A stretch of DNA of 48,901 nucleotides from the NCBI GenBank assembly GCA_945897825.1, contig CAMDGX010000029.1, forward strand, positions 1 to 48,901, given 5' to 3'. This stretch comes from Asaia bogorensis (lineage in GTDB: Bacteria; Pseudomonadota; Alphaproteobacteria; Acetobacterales; Acetobacteraceae). The position numbers and the translations under genes are program-made. Below are positions 34,895-42,162 of the stretch, one piece after another (within the stretch, counting starts at the first letter, position 1; each line of letters opens with the position of its first letter). The notes under the pieces were generated by a model. It was not told where the DNA came from. It was given only the letters and a program-made list of their open reading frames with translations, and did no database searches.

Positions 34895-36132
34895 CACGCC
34901 ACTCCCATTGCAGGTTGAGGGGAAGCCGGCCGGCTGCGCCGCAGCAGCAGCACGGCAATGACCACGTTCACCAGGTTCCACGCGAACCCGTTCGCGAATG
35001 CCGCCCGGTACGAGCCGGTCAGGTCGAAGATCGCGCCCGACATCCAGCCGCCCAGCGCCATCCCCAGGATCGTCATCATCAACACGATGCCGACGCGCGT
35101 GCCCGCCTCCCGCGCCGGGAAATACTCCCGCACGATGATCGCGTAGGAGGGGATGATCCCCCCCTGGAACAGCCCGAACAGCGCCGACACCACATACAGC
35201 GACGTCAGCCCGTCGAAGATGAAATACAGCACCAGCGCGAAGGCCTGCAGCACCGAGCCCAGCAGCAGCGTCCACAACCCGCCGATCCGGTCCGCGATCC
35301 ACCCGGTCGCCAGCCGGCTGATCACCCCGAACCCGAACATCAGCGACAGCATCTCGGCCCCGCGCGCCACCCCGTACCCGAGGTCGCCGCAGTACGCCAC
35401 GATATGCACCTGCGGCATCGACATCGCCACGCAACACATCACGCCGGCGACGCACAGCAGAACCATCATCCGGTCCGGCGAAATCCCCCGCAGCACCACC
35501 CCATGCGCCTGCCCCGCCACCACCGGCGCATGCGCCGGCGGCCGCCGCCGCACCAGCAACGACATCGGGATCAGCACCGCGGCGCAGACCAGCCCGATCA
35601 CGATATGCCCCGTGCGCCACCCGATCGTGTCGATCATCAGCTGCACCACCGGCGGCCAGATCGCGGCGGCCAGGTAGTTCCCCGCCGCACTGATCGCCAC
35701 CGCGATGCCCCGGTTGCGGATGAACCACCGCGACGAATCCGCCATCAACGGCCCGAACACCGCCGACGACCCCAGCAGCCCGATCGGAATCGCATGCGCC
35801 GCGGTGAACACCCACAAATTCGGCGCCATCCCGGCGATCACATACCCGATGCCGAGGCACGCCCCGCCGATCGCCACCGGTAGCGCCACCCCGAACCGAT
35901 CGGCCAGCCGCCCCATCAGCACACCGCCAAGCGCAAACCCGATCGTCACCATCGTGAACGGCAGCGAGGCATCCGCCCGGTCCAGCCCGAACTCCTGCTG
36001 GATCGACGGCAGCACCACCACCGCCGACCACATCCCCACCCCGCCGATCGTCCCCAGCACCAGCGCCAGCCCCAGCCGCATCCAGGCGTAGGGCGAGTCC
36101 TCCACGCCGGAGGGAGCGACGTTCACTCCCAC
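34894..36132 (-). CDS. MFS transporter (oxalate/formate or monocarboxylate type)
   Basis: Major facilitator permease of about 412 residues with 12 helices. Motif A is visible as GVLMGRLADRFG, and a matching loop in the second half reads RLATGWIADRIGG. The organisation, with a central loop rich in arginine and proline (RRRPPAHAP), resembles the oxalate:formate antiporter/monocarboxylate branch. The start is probably the GTG at 36132, which follows GGGAG at the amidase stop; GTG 36126 is an alternative. The gene begins 4 bases after the amidase stop and overlaps the CMD start, so it likely imports the substrate processed by this operon. Confidence 0.86.
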   Translation of the reverse strand: MGVNVAPSGVEDSPYAWMRLGLALVLGTIGGVGMWSAVVVLPSIQQEFGLDRADASLPFTMVTIGFALGGVLMGRLADRFGVALPVAIGGACLGIGYVIAGMAPNLWVFTAAHAIPIGLLGSSAVFGPLMADSSRWFIRNRGIAVAISAAGNYLAAAIWPPVVQLMIDTIGWRTGHIVIGLVCAAVLIPMSLLVRRRPPAHAPVVAGQAHGVVLRGISPDRMMVLLCVAGVMCCVAMSMPQVHIVAYCGDLGYGVARGAEMLSLMFGFGVISRLATGWIADRIGGLWTLLLGSVLQAFALVLYFIFDGLTSLYVVSALFGLFQGGIIPSYAIIVREYFPAREAGTRVGIVLMMTILGMALGGWMSGAIFDLTGSYRAAFANGFAWNLVNVVIAVLLLRRSRPASPQPAMGVA

Positions 36133-36136
36133 GCGC

Positions 36137-37582
36137 TCACTCCCACCCTGGCGGCGCCACGAACCCGCGCCACCCCTTCTCCAGCATCCCGGCGACGGCG
36201 ATCGTCGTCCGGTCCTCATACATCCCGCCCAGGATCTGCACCCCGAACGGCAGCCCCTCCTTGCTGATCCCCAGCGGCGCCACACTCCCCGGCAGCAGGT
36301 AGAAGCTCGCCAGCCCCGCCCAGAACATCTGGTCGGTCACCGGCACCATCTTCCCGTTCACCTCGATCACCCGCTCATGCCGCTCGCCCGCCTGGTCATG
36401 CGGGAACGCCGGCGAGGCCGCCTGCGGGCACAGCAGCACATCCCAGTCCCCGAAGAATCGCTCCCACTCAAGCCGCATCTTCTGCCTGACCTCGTTCCTC
36501 TGCAGGAACTCCCGATGCGTCATCGAAATCCCGGTCGCCATCTGCGCCACATAGGCCGGCGTCTCCGCCCCGATCGCCTCGCGCGCCTTGCGCCACCGCT
36601 CCGCACCGGCATCGTCGAGCCCAACCGCCGTCGTCGCCCGCAGCATCTCGATATACAGCCGGTTCCCCTCCGCGAGGTCGAACCCCGGCCGCGCCGTCAT
36701 GCTGACCTTCGCCCCCTCCTTGCGCAGGAACTTCGCCAGCCGCTCCAACTCCGCCTGCATCTCCTCGTCCACATCCGAGCACGGATGCGCCGTCATCACC
36801 GCCACCCGCAGCCCGGCGAACCCCTTCGCCCGCGCCGCCGGCAGCTTCAACTGCCACGCCCCCTCGCTCCCGTCCCACCCCGCCATCACATCCAGCCCGA
36901 TCGCCAAATCCTCCGCCGAGCGCGCCAACGGCCCCACCACCGCCATGTCCAGCTCGTCCACATTGCCGAAGATCGTATGCCCCGTCTGCGGGCAGATCCC
37001 ATAGGTCGGCTTGTGCCCGAACACCCCGCAGAAATGCGCCGGATTGCGGATCGAGGCGCCGATGTCGCTCCCCGTCTCCATCCCCGTCAGCCCCGCCGCC
37101 AACGCCGCCGCCGACCCGCCCGAAGACCCGCCCGGCACGCGCGCCGGATCCCACGGATTGCCCGTCGTCCCATACACCGCGTTGAAGCTCTGCCAGTCCG
37201 CCAGGTTCAACGGCACGTTGGTCTTGCCGAACAGCACCGCACCGGCCGCCCGATACCGCGCCACCGTCACCGAATCCACCTTCGCCCGATGCTCCTTCAG
37301 CGCCGGATTGCCCCAGGTCGTCGGCAGCTCCACGGCGTCAAAGCTCTCCTTGATCGTCATCGGCACGCCGTGCAGCTTGCCGACCCCCCCCTTGCCCCGG
37401 TCGCGGTCCAGCGCCGACGCCTGCTTGCGCGCCCGCTCGAAGTCGCGCACCACCACCGCATTGAGCCGCCCGTCCAGCCGCTCGACGCGCGCGATGTAGT
37501 GCTCCAGCAGCTCCCGCGCGCCGATCGCGCCCTTGCGCACCAGCGCCGCCTGGCGCTTCGCTGACAGGAAAGTCGGGTCCAT
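36137..37582 (-). CDS. Amidase (amidase signature family)
   Basis: Cytoplasmic amide hydrolase of 481 residues with the complete Ser-cisSer-Lys triad: Lys78 (GVPMTIKES), the GGSSGGSAAA motif at 151-160 and the nucleophile Ser177 (GSDIGASIR). The start ATG at 37582 (MDPTFLSAKR) has GGAGGAG upstream; the longer frame reaching 37732 is only the read-through of repeat copy E. First gene of the minus-strand operon amidase-MFS-CMD-PcaD-like hydrolase. The set suggests uptake of an amide, release of its acid and further ring or lactone opening, but the compound is unknown. Confidence 0.9.
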   Translation of the reverse strand: MDPTFLSAKRQAALVRKGAIGARELLEHYIARVERLDGRLNAVVVRDFERARKQASALDRDRGKGGVGKLHGVPMTIKESFDAVELPTTWGNPALKEHRAKVDSVTVARYRAAGAVLFGKTNVPLNLADWQSFNAVYGTTGNPWDPARVPGGSSGGSAAALAAGLTGMETGSDIGASIRNPAHFCGVFGHKPTYGICPQTGHTIFGNVDELDMAVVGPLARSAEDLAIGLDVMAGWDGSEGAWQLKLPAARAKGFAGLRVAVMTAHPCSDVDEEMQAELERLAKFLRKEGAKVSMTARPGFDLAEGNRLYIEMLRATTAVGLDDAGAERWRKAREAIGAETPAYVAQMATGISMTHREFLQRNEVRQKMRLEWERFFGDWDVLLCPQAASPAFPHDQAGERHERVIEVNGKMVPVTDQMFWAGLASFYLLPGSVAPLGISKEGLPFGVQILGGMYEDRTTIAVAGMLEKGWRGFVAPPGWE

Positions 37583-37848
37583 TTCGCGCGTCTCCTCCGG
37601 CACTTCGCCCCACTCTGGCGCGGTCCGCGCGGCGTGGCCAGAGCAGGAAGGAAAGCATGTTCTTTTTTGAAAAAAAGAACCAAAAAACTTTCTTCCCTTT
37701 GCACCGAGACGGACATGTTCAGCACGGCGCAAATGGATAAAGTCTTTTTGCTTCTTTTTCTTCAGAAAAAGAAGGCGCTTCCTTCCTCCCCTTCCGTCCC
37801 GGCGAATCCCCCCCTAGGCTCGCCCCCGCAACCAAGGGAGCCCAGCCA
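37583..37848. promoter_or_regulatory. Divergent promoter region between the amidase operon and the ABM gene, holding repeat copy E
   Basis: This 266-base gap must contain the promoters of two divergent transcription units. Nearly half of it (37659-37774) is repeat copy E. Neither side shows a clear sigma-70 pair to my eye. The downstream ABM gene has only a weak purine stretch (AGGGAG at 37835-37840) before its ATG. Confidence 0.5.
37659..37774 (+). repeat. Nested inverted-repeat element, copy E (divergent gene pair)
   Basis: Fifth copy, 116 bases. The left palindrome is at 37659-37680, the right hairpin at 37751-37774 with the perfect ten-base stem and TTCA loop. The inner parts pair as TTTGC/GCAAA and CTTT/AAAG. 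This is the only copy between divergent genes, so it cannot be a transcription terminator for either neighbour; it sits in the promoter region. Confidence 0.93.
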
Positions 37849-38157
37849 ATGATCCACGTCCTCGCCATCATCACCGCCCAGCCCGGCAAGCGCGACGCCA
37901 TCCTCGCCGAGTTCCGCGCCAACATGCCCGCCGTCCACGCCGAGAAGGGCTGCATCGAATACCAGCCGGTCATCGACGTGGAGAATTTCGGCGCCATCCA
38001 AACCCCCCTCGGCCCCGACACCTTCGTCGTCGTCGAGAAGTGGGAAACCGCCGACGACCTCAAGGCCCACGGCGCCGCCCCCCACATGGCCGCCTACGCC
38101 GCGAAAACCCGCCCGATGGTCGCCAGCCGCACCATCCACGTGCTCAAGACCGCCTGA
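37849..38157 (+). CDS. Antibiotic biosynthesis monooxygenase (ABM)-domain protein, YgiN-like
   Basis: A 102-residue dimeric ferredoxin-like fold protein. The ABM pattern is clear: VLAIITAQPGKRDAILAEF, then HAEKGCIEYQPV near residue 30-41, VVVEKWETADDLKAH, and PHMAAYAAKTRPMV. Family members act as cofactor-free quinol monooxygenases or haem-related enzymes, and many have unknown roles. AGGGAG is found upstream of the ATG. It starts a plus-strand unit with the N-formylglutamate amidohydrolase-like gene 16 bases downstream, and is divergent from the amidase operon. Confidence 0.88.
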   Translation: MIHVLAIITAQPGKRDAILAEFRANMPAVHAEKGCIEYQPVIDVENFGAIQTPLGPDTFVVVEKWETADDLKAHGAAPHMAAYAAKTRPMVASRTIHVLKTA

Positions 38158-38173
38158 ACCCGGACCGCCGACA

Positions 38174-39001
38174 ATGGACGCTGCCGCCCGCCTGCCTCGC
38201 ACTCGCCTTCTCGACGCCGACGAGCCCTCCCCCGTCCTGCTCCACCCGCCCGGGCTGGCGCCGGACGACTGGGCCGCGGGCGGCAGCCCCTTCCTCCTCG
38301 CCGCCGACCACGCCGGAAAACGCCTGCCCCGCAAGCTCGGCGACCTCGGCATCCCCGAGTCCGAACTCGCCCGCCACATCGGCTGGGACATCGGCATCTG
38401 GCGCACCACCACCCACCTCGCCGACCTGCTCGGAACGCTGGCCATCGGCCAAGCCTATTCGCGCCTGGTCATCGACTGCAACCGCAATCCCGCCTGGCCC
38501 AGCGCCATCCCGGCCATCAGCGAAAGCACCGAAATCCCCGGCAACGCCAACCTGCCCCCCGAGGCCCGCGCCGCCCGCATCGCCGAGATCCACGCCCCCT
38601 ACCACGCCGCCCTGGCCGGCCTCGTCGCCGCCCGCATCGCCGCCGCCCGCCCCCTCCTCTTCGTCGCCATGCACAGCTTCACGCCTGTGTACAAGGGCAC
38701 CGCCCGCCCCTGGCACGCCGGCGTGCTGTTCGACGAAGCCGACCTCCGCTCCCTGCCCCTCGCCCACGCCATGCTCGACCTCCTGCACGCCGAACCCGGC
38801 CTCGTCACCGGCGCCAACGAGCCCTATGTGCTCTCCGCCAGCTCCGACCACTCGGTGCCCACCCACGCCCAGGCCAACGAAATCCCCTACCTGGAGCTGG
38901 AAATCCGCCAGGACCTGATCGCCGAGCCCGCCGGCCAGCGCGAATGGGCCGAGCGCCTCGCCCGGCTCATCCCCCAGGCCTGGGCCCGTTTCGCGGCCTG
39001 A
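38174..39001 (+). CDS. N-formylglutamate amidohydrolase family protein
   Basis: Zinc-type hydrolase of 275 residues. The family landmarks are LLAADHAGKRLP (near residue 42-53), HIGWDIG (near 73-79), the DCNRNP motif, VAMHSFTPVYKG in the centre, and YLELEIRQDLI near the C-terminus, which carries the late acidic residues. The enzyme removes formyl groups from N-formylglutamate in histidine breakdown, but many family members outside hut operons have unknown substrates, and no hut gene is present here. It follows the ABM gene by 16 bases. A long AT-rich intergenic region follows. Confidence 0.85.
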   Translation: MDAAARLPRTRLLDADEPSPVLLHPPGLAPDDWAAGGSPFLLAADHAGKRLPRKLGDLGIPESELARHIGWDIGIWRTTTHLADLLGTLAIGQAYSRLVIDCNRNPAWPSAIPAISESTEIPGNANLPPEARAARIAEIHAPYHAALAGLVAARIAAARPLLFVAMHSFTPVYKGTARPWHAGVLFDEADLRSLPLAHAMLDLLHAEPGLVTGANEPYVLSASSDHSVPTHAQANEIPYLELEIRQDLIAEPAGQREWAERLARLIPQAWARFAA

Positions 39002-39327
39002 CCGGCCCCGCCGTTTCGCTTCATATCGTTAATATCGCCAGGCCGACGGCGGCACCCCGCGCCGGGCGCCGCCGCGCGGCGTGCCGCCTCGCGCGAATCG
39101 TTTCAAATTTCTTCATTCCGCGCGCCCCGGCGTGCCATTTTGGTAAACATGTTCATCGATTTCGGCGCATGATTTGTATAAATATTACTTTCTTCATATA
39201 CATGGATTATTGACGCCGATTCACGATCTTTTCTCGTGCGTACAGACCTTTGACGACCCTTGTATTGGCGCAACGCTTCCTCCCGAGGCGCCCGCCCCTG
39301 GCGCCAGCCAGCCAAGGAAACTTCACC
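39002..39327. promoter_or_regulatory. 326-base intergenic region: GC hairpin then AT-rich leader
   Basis: No gene seen here. The first part carries a strong GC hairpin (39048-39088). The second part, about 39090-39260, is AT-rich compared with the genome, with a TATAAATATTA stretch at 39177-39187 and two TTGACG hexamers at 39210 and 39250. None has a well-spaced convincing partner, but this is the likely promoter region of the beta-roll protein gene. A ribosome binding site AAGGAAA lies just before the ATG at 39328. Confidence 0.5.
39048..39088 (+). terminator. GC-rich hairpin, possible terminator
   Basis: GGCGGCAC (39048-39055) pairs with GTGCCGCC (39081-39088). After one C-C mismatch, CCGCGC pairs with GCGCGG, giving a 14-bp stem 46 bases after the stop of the N-formylglutamate amidohydrolase-like gene. 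No T-run follows directly, so it is at best a weak or Rho-assisted terminator. Confidence 0.4.
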
Positions 39328-40548
39328 ATGCCCGATGTCACAGTCGCCGGCGCCGGCGGCGCCACCGTCACCCTCTCCTTCGACTCCGCCGCCAACACCG
39401 CCCTCGCCCAATCCCTCGCCGGCGCCATCACCCAGGGCGTGCTGAACGGCACCCTCGCCGCCGCCAGCAGCAAGGCCGGCCTGCCGCCCCCGGTCCCCGC
39501 CGGCAAGACCGGCCATTGGGTCCAGGAAACCAACGGCGCCACCTTCCTGCCCAACGACTACGCCGCCATCGTCAGCACCTCCAAGAAGGCCACCCTCTTC
39601 GGCACCGGCGAGGAAAACGCCACCGTCCTGGCCTCGGGCGGCCTCACCTTCTTCGCCGGCGGCGGCTCCGGCACCGTCGTCGCCGGCGGCGGCAACAACC
39701 GCATCGTCATCCCCGACCCCACCAACGGCGCCTGGTCCATCAACACCGGCAACGGCGACGACACCATCCAGGCCCTCGGCGCCGGCGACGACACCATCCG
39801 CGCCGGCGGCGGCCGCAACACCATCCAGCTCGGCGGCGGCAACGACCAGGTCATCTCCGAAGGCCGCGACCGCATCGTCCTCGGCGCCGGCAGCGCCACC
39901 ATCGTCGCCACCGGCAACGGCAAGCAGGAGGTCTGGGGCGGCAGCGGCAAGCTCTTCTTCGTCGGCGGCGAAGGCCCCGCCACCGTCTTCGGCGGCACCG
40001 GCAGCGCCACCATCTACGGCGGCGAGGGCAAGAACGAGTTCCACGGCGGCACCGCCGGCAACAACGTCATCTTCGCCGGCTCCGGCCGCGCCACGGTCTT
40101 CGCCGGTGGCGACGGCGACGAGCTCTACGCCGAGGGCGAGGAGAAGCAGGAGCTGCACGCCGGCGCCGGCGCCACCACCCTGTTCGGCGCACTTGCCGGC
40201 GGCGACAACATGTTCCACGCCGGCACCGGCGACACCATGATCACCGGCGGCTGGGGCAACGACACCTTCGTCGGCGGCCTCGGCGACTCCACCATCATGG
40301 GCGGCCCCGGCCAGGACATCTACAAGTTCATCGACGGCCTCAGCGGCGGCGACGACATCATCCACGGCTTCGGGGCCGACGACGCGATCCTGCTCAAGGG
40401 CTACGGCAGCGGCGCCATCGACGACGCCCTCGCCTCCCAGGTCCAGGTCGGCGGCGGCGTCCAGATCACCCTGGCCGACAGCACCACCGTCACCTTCATG
40501 GGCCTCAACCTGCTCACCAAGTCCGACTTCACCAACGGCGGCTGCTGA
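39328..40548 (+). CDS. Glycine-rich beta-roll (RTX-like) protein
   Basis: A 406-residue secreted-looking protein without a Sec signal. An N-terminal region (about 1-80) is followed by about 25 glycine-rich repeats related to RTX nonapeptides. Some are canonical (GNGDDTIQA, GAGDDTIRA, GWGNDTFVG), but many lack the calcium-binding aspartate (GGTGSATIY, GGSGKLFFV, GSGRATVFA). The C-terminus, with GHGF-like IIHGFGADDAILLKGYG and a final hydrophobic strand (VTFMGLNLL), resembles RTX ends recognised by type I secretion. The start at 39328 has AAGGAAA upstream. No type I secretion genes lie nearby. The PEP-CTERM gene follows after two bases, so both are probably expressed together as surface or matrix proteins. 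Confidence 0.82.
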   Translation: MPDVTVAGAGGATVTLSFDSAANTALAQSLAGAITQGVLNGTLAAASSKAGLPPPVPAGKTGHWVQETNGATFLPNDYAAIVSTSKKATLFGTGEENATVLASGGLTFFAGGGSGTVVAGGGNNRIVIPDPTNGAWSINTGNGDDTIQALGAGDDTIRAGGGRNTIQLGGGNDQVISEGRDRIVLGAGSATIVATGNGKQEVWGGSGKLFFVGGEGPATVFGGTGSATIYGGEGKNEFHGGTAGNNVIFAGSGRATVFAGGDGDELYAEGEEKQELHAGAGATTLFGALAGGDNMFHAGTGDTMITGGWGNDTFVGGLGDSTIMGGPGQDIYKFIDGLSGGDDIIHGFGADDAILLKGYGSGAIDDALASQVQVGGGVQITLADSTTVTFMGLNLLTKSDFTNGGC

Positions 40549-40550
40549 CC

Positions 40551-41168
40551 ATGCGCGCCCTCCTCGCCGCCCCCCTGGCCCTCGCCCTCCTCGCCGCCCC
40601 GGCCAGCGCCGCCCTCACCACCTCCCACACCGGCACCCTGGCCACCGACGACGAGATCCAGTTCGTCCCCCTCGTCCTCGACGGCCCCGCCTTCGTCACC
40701 CTCGTCTCTCACTCCTACGCCGGCGGCACCAACGCCGCCGGCCAGACCATCCCCCGCGGCGGCTTCGACATCGTGCTCAGCATCTTCGACCCCGCCGGCA
40801 CCCTGCTCGCCGCCAACGACGACGGCGGCGCCGACGTGCCCGTCGACGCCATCACCGGTGCCGCCTTCGACAGCTTCCTCGCCCTCACCCTGCCCGCCGG
40901 CACCTACACCATCGCCGTCTCCCAGTTCGACAACGAAGCCCTCGGCCCCACCCTGGCCTCCGGCTTCCTGCGCACCGGCGACTTCACCACCGCCTTCGGC
41001 TGCACCGACGCCCAGCCCATGTTCAACGACGTCTCCGGCGCCCCCGGCTGCGGCCGCACCGGCGCCTGGGCCTTCGACGTGGTGGCCGATATCCCCGAAC
41101 CCGCCTCCGCCCTCCTCCTCGCCGCCGGCCTCCTCGGCCTGGCCACCACCCGCCGCCCCCACCGGTAG
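40551..41168 (+). CDS. PEP-CTERM sorting domain protein, DVUA0089-like
   Basis: Exported protein of 205 residues. It has a Sec signal peptide (residues 1-20, cleavage after ASA), a beta-sandwich body with the pattern TLATDDEIQFVPLVLD and FDIVLSIFDPAGTLLAANDD seen in DVUA0089-family proteins, and a C-terminal PEP-CTERM signal: PEPAS, a hydrophobic helix (ALLLAAGLLGLA) and a basic tail (TTRRPHR). Such proteins are processed by an exosortase and linked to envelope or exopolysaccharide matrix. No exosortase gene is in the window. The start lies 2 bases after the stop of the beta-roll gene, indicating coupled translation. Confidence 0.85.
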   Translation: MRALLAAPLALALLAAPASAALTTSHTGTLATDDEIQFVPLVLDGPAFVTLVSHSYAGGTNAAGQTIPRGGFDIVLSIFDPAGTLLAANDDGGADVPVDAITGAAFDSFLALTLPAGTYTIAVSQFDNEALGPTLASGFLRTGDFTTAFGCTDAQPMFNDVSGAPGCGRTGAWAFDVVADIPEPASALLLAAGLLGLATTRRPHR

Positions 41169-41226
41169 CCCCGCCTCCCGCCCTGCGCTACGCTCCCCCC
41201 AGCCGAAACCCGGGGGGAGCCACCGC

Positions 41227-41601
41227 ATGACCGCCTACACCTTCGAACACATCCACCTGCGCAGCCCGGACCCCGACGCCACCGCCGACTGGTTCGGCCA
41301 CATGTTCGGCGCCGAGGTCATCCGCTCCACCGTCGCCGGCAGCCCCCGCGTCGACGTCCGCCTCGGTGGCATGGACATCTTCATCGCCCCCGCCGGCACC
41401 GCCGCCGCCGCCCCCGCCCACCCCCACCAGGGCCTGGACCATTTCGGCCTGCGCGTCCCCGACCTCGACGCCGCCATCGCCGACCTCAAGGCCAAGGGCG
41501 CGGTCTTCACCATGGAAGCCACCAACCTGCGCCCCGGCCTGCGCATCGCCTTCCTCGCCGGCCCCGAGGACGTCTCCATCGAACTCCTCCAGCGCGACTA
41601 G
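41227..41601 (+). CDS. VOC-family (glyoxalase/bleomycin resistance fold) protein
   Basis: A 124-residue protein with two beta-alpha-beta-beta-beta modules of the vicinal oxygen chelate family. Possible metal ligands are His10 (EHIHLR), His71 (GLDHFGLRV) and a late glutamate (VSIELLQRD). Family members include glyoxalase I, extradiol dioxygenases and epimerases, and the reaction cannot be chosen from sequence. The ATG at 41227 follows GGGGGAG. The cupin gene begins 9 bases after its stop, so the two likely form an operon. Confidence 0.83.
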   Translation: MTAYTFEHIHLRSPDPDATADWFGHMFGAEVIRSTVAGSPRVDVRLGGMDIFIAPAGTAAAAPAHPHQGLDHFGLRVPDLDAAIADLKAKGAVFTMEATNLRPGLRIAFLAGPEDVSIELLQRD

Positions 41602-41610
41602 GAGTCCCCC

Positions 41611-42009
41611 ATGAACGATATGCAAACCTCCCCCGGCAAAACCATCGTCACCCACGCCGCCGACGCCAGCTACGACCGCGGCCTGCGCGCCTTCTTCGAA
41701 TACCGCCACCTCGGCATCCCCCAGGCCACCGAAGGCAAGTTCGGCGCCCACGTCATCCGCGCCATCCCCGACACCCACAGCCAACCCCAATGGCACCTGC
41801 ACGAGCTGGACTTCCAGTTCGTCTACATCCTCAAGGGCTGGGTCGAATTCGAATACGAAGACGCAGGCTTCGTCCGCCTCGAAGCCGGCAGCTCCGTCCT
41901 CCAGCCGCCCCGCATCAAACACCGCGAAATCCGCCACAGCGACGATATCGAAATCCTCGAAATCACCTCGCCGGCGGAGTTCGTGACGAAGGTCGTCGAA
42001 GCACCGTAG
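41611..42009 (+). CDS. Cupin-domain protein
   Basis: A 132-residue single-domain cupin. Motif 1 is seen as QWHLHELDFQFVYILKGWVE (about 57-76), with two histidines and, in place of the usual later glutamate, a downstream Glu. Motif 2 is LEAGSSVLQPPRIKHREIRH with a histidine. A metal site is likely but the enzyme activity is unknown. The ATG at 41611 lies 9 bases after the VOC stop, preceded by AGGAG. Two palindromes follow its stop. Confidence 0.83.
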   Translation: MNDMQTSPGKTIVTHAADASYDRGLRAFFEYRHLGIPQATEGKFGAHVIRAIPDTHSQPQWHLHELDFQFVYILKGWVEFEYEDAGFVRLEAGSSVLQPPRIKHREIRHSDDIEILEITSPAEFVTKVVEAP

Positions 42010-42018
42010 GAAGCAAGG

Positions 42019-42061
42019 CCAGGGCTCTGCCCTGGACCCGGCAGGGGGCCGAGCCCCCTGC
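42019..42061. terminator. Double palindrome after the cupin gene
   Basis: Two perfect hairpins lie 10 bases after the cupin stop: CCAGGGC-TCT-GCCCTGG at 42019-42035 and GCAGGGGGC-CGA-GCCCCCTGC at 42041-42061. Their form matches dispersed palindromic units common in alphaproteobacterial intergenic regions and they probably end transcription of the VOC-cupin operon. They also mark the left boundary of the AT-rich segment that begins at about 42090. Confidence 0.55.
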
Positions 42062-42162
42062 ACCCTCTGCCTGCCGTGTCATCGGCTGCATAAGAGACGT
42101 AGTCGCAACATGTTACTTCGGGTATATGTTTAGGAGGACACTGAACTGAGGATGCATAGGCA

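Noticed and set aside
39170-39260. A sigma-70 promoter built from TTGACG at 39210 or 39250
   Set aside because: The hexamers fit a -35 box, but no acceptable -10 box lies 16-18 bases downstream. It is kept only as part of an AT-rich leader description.
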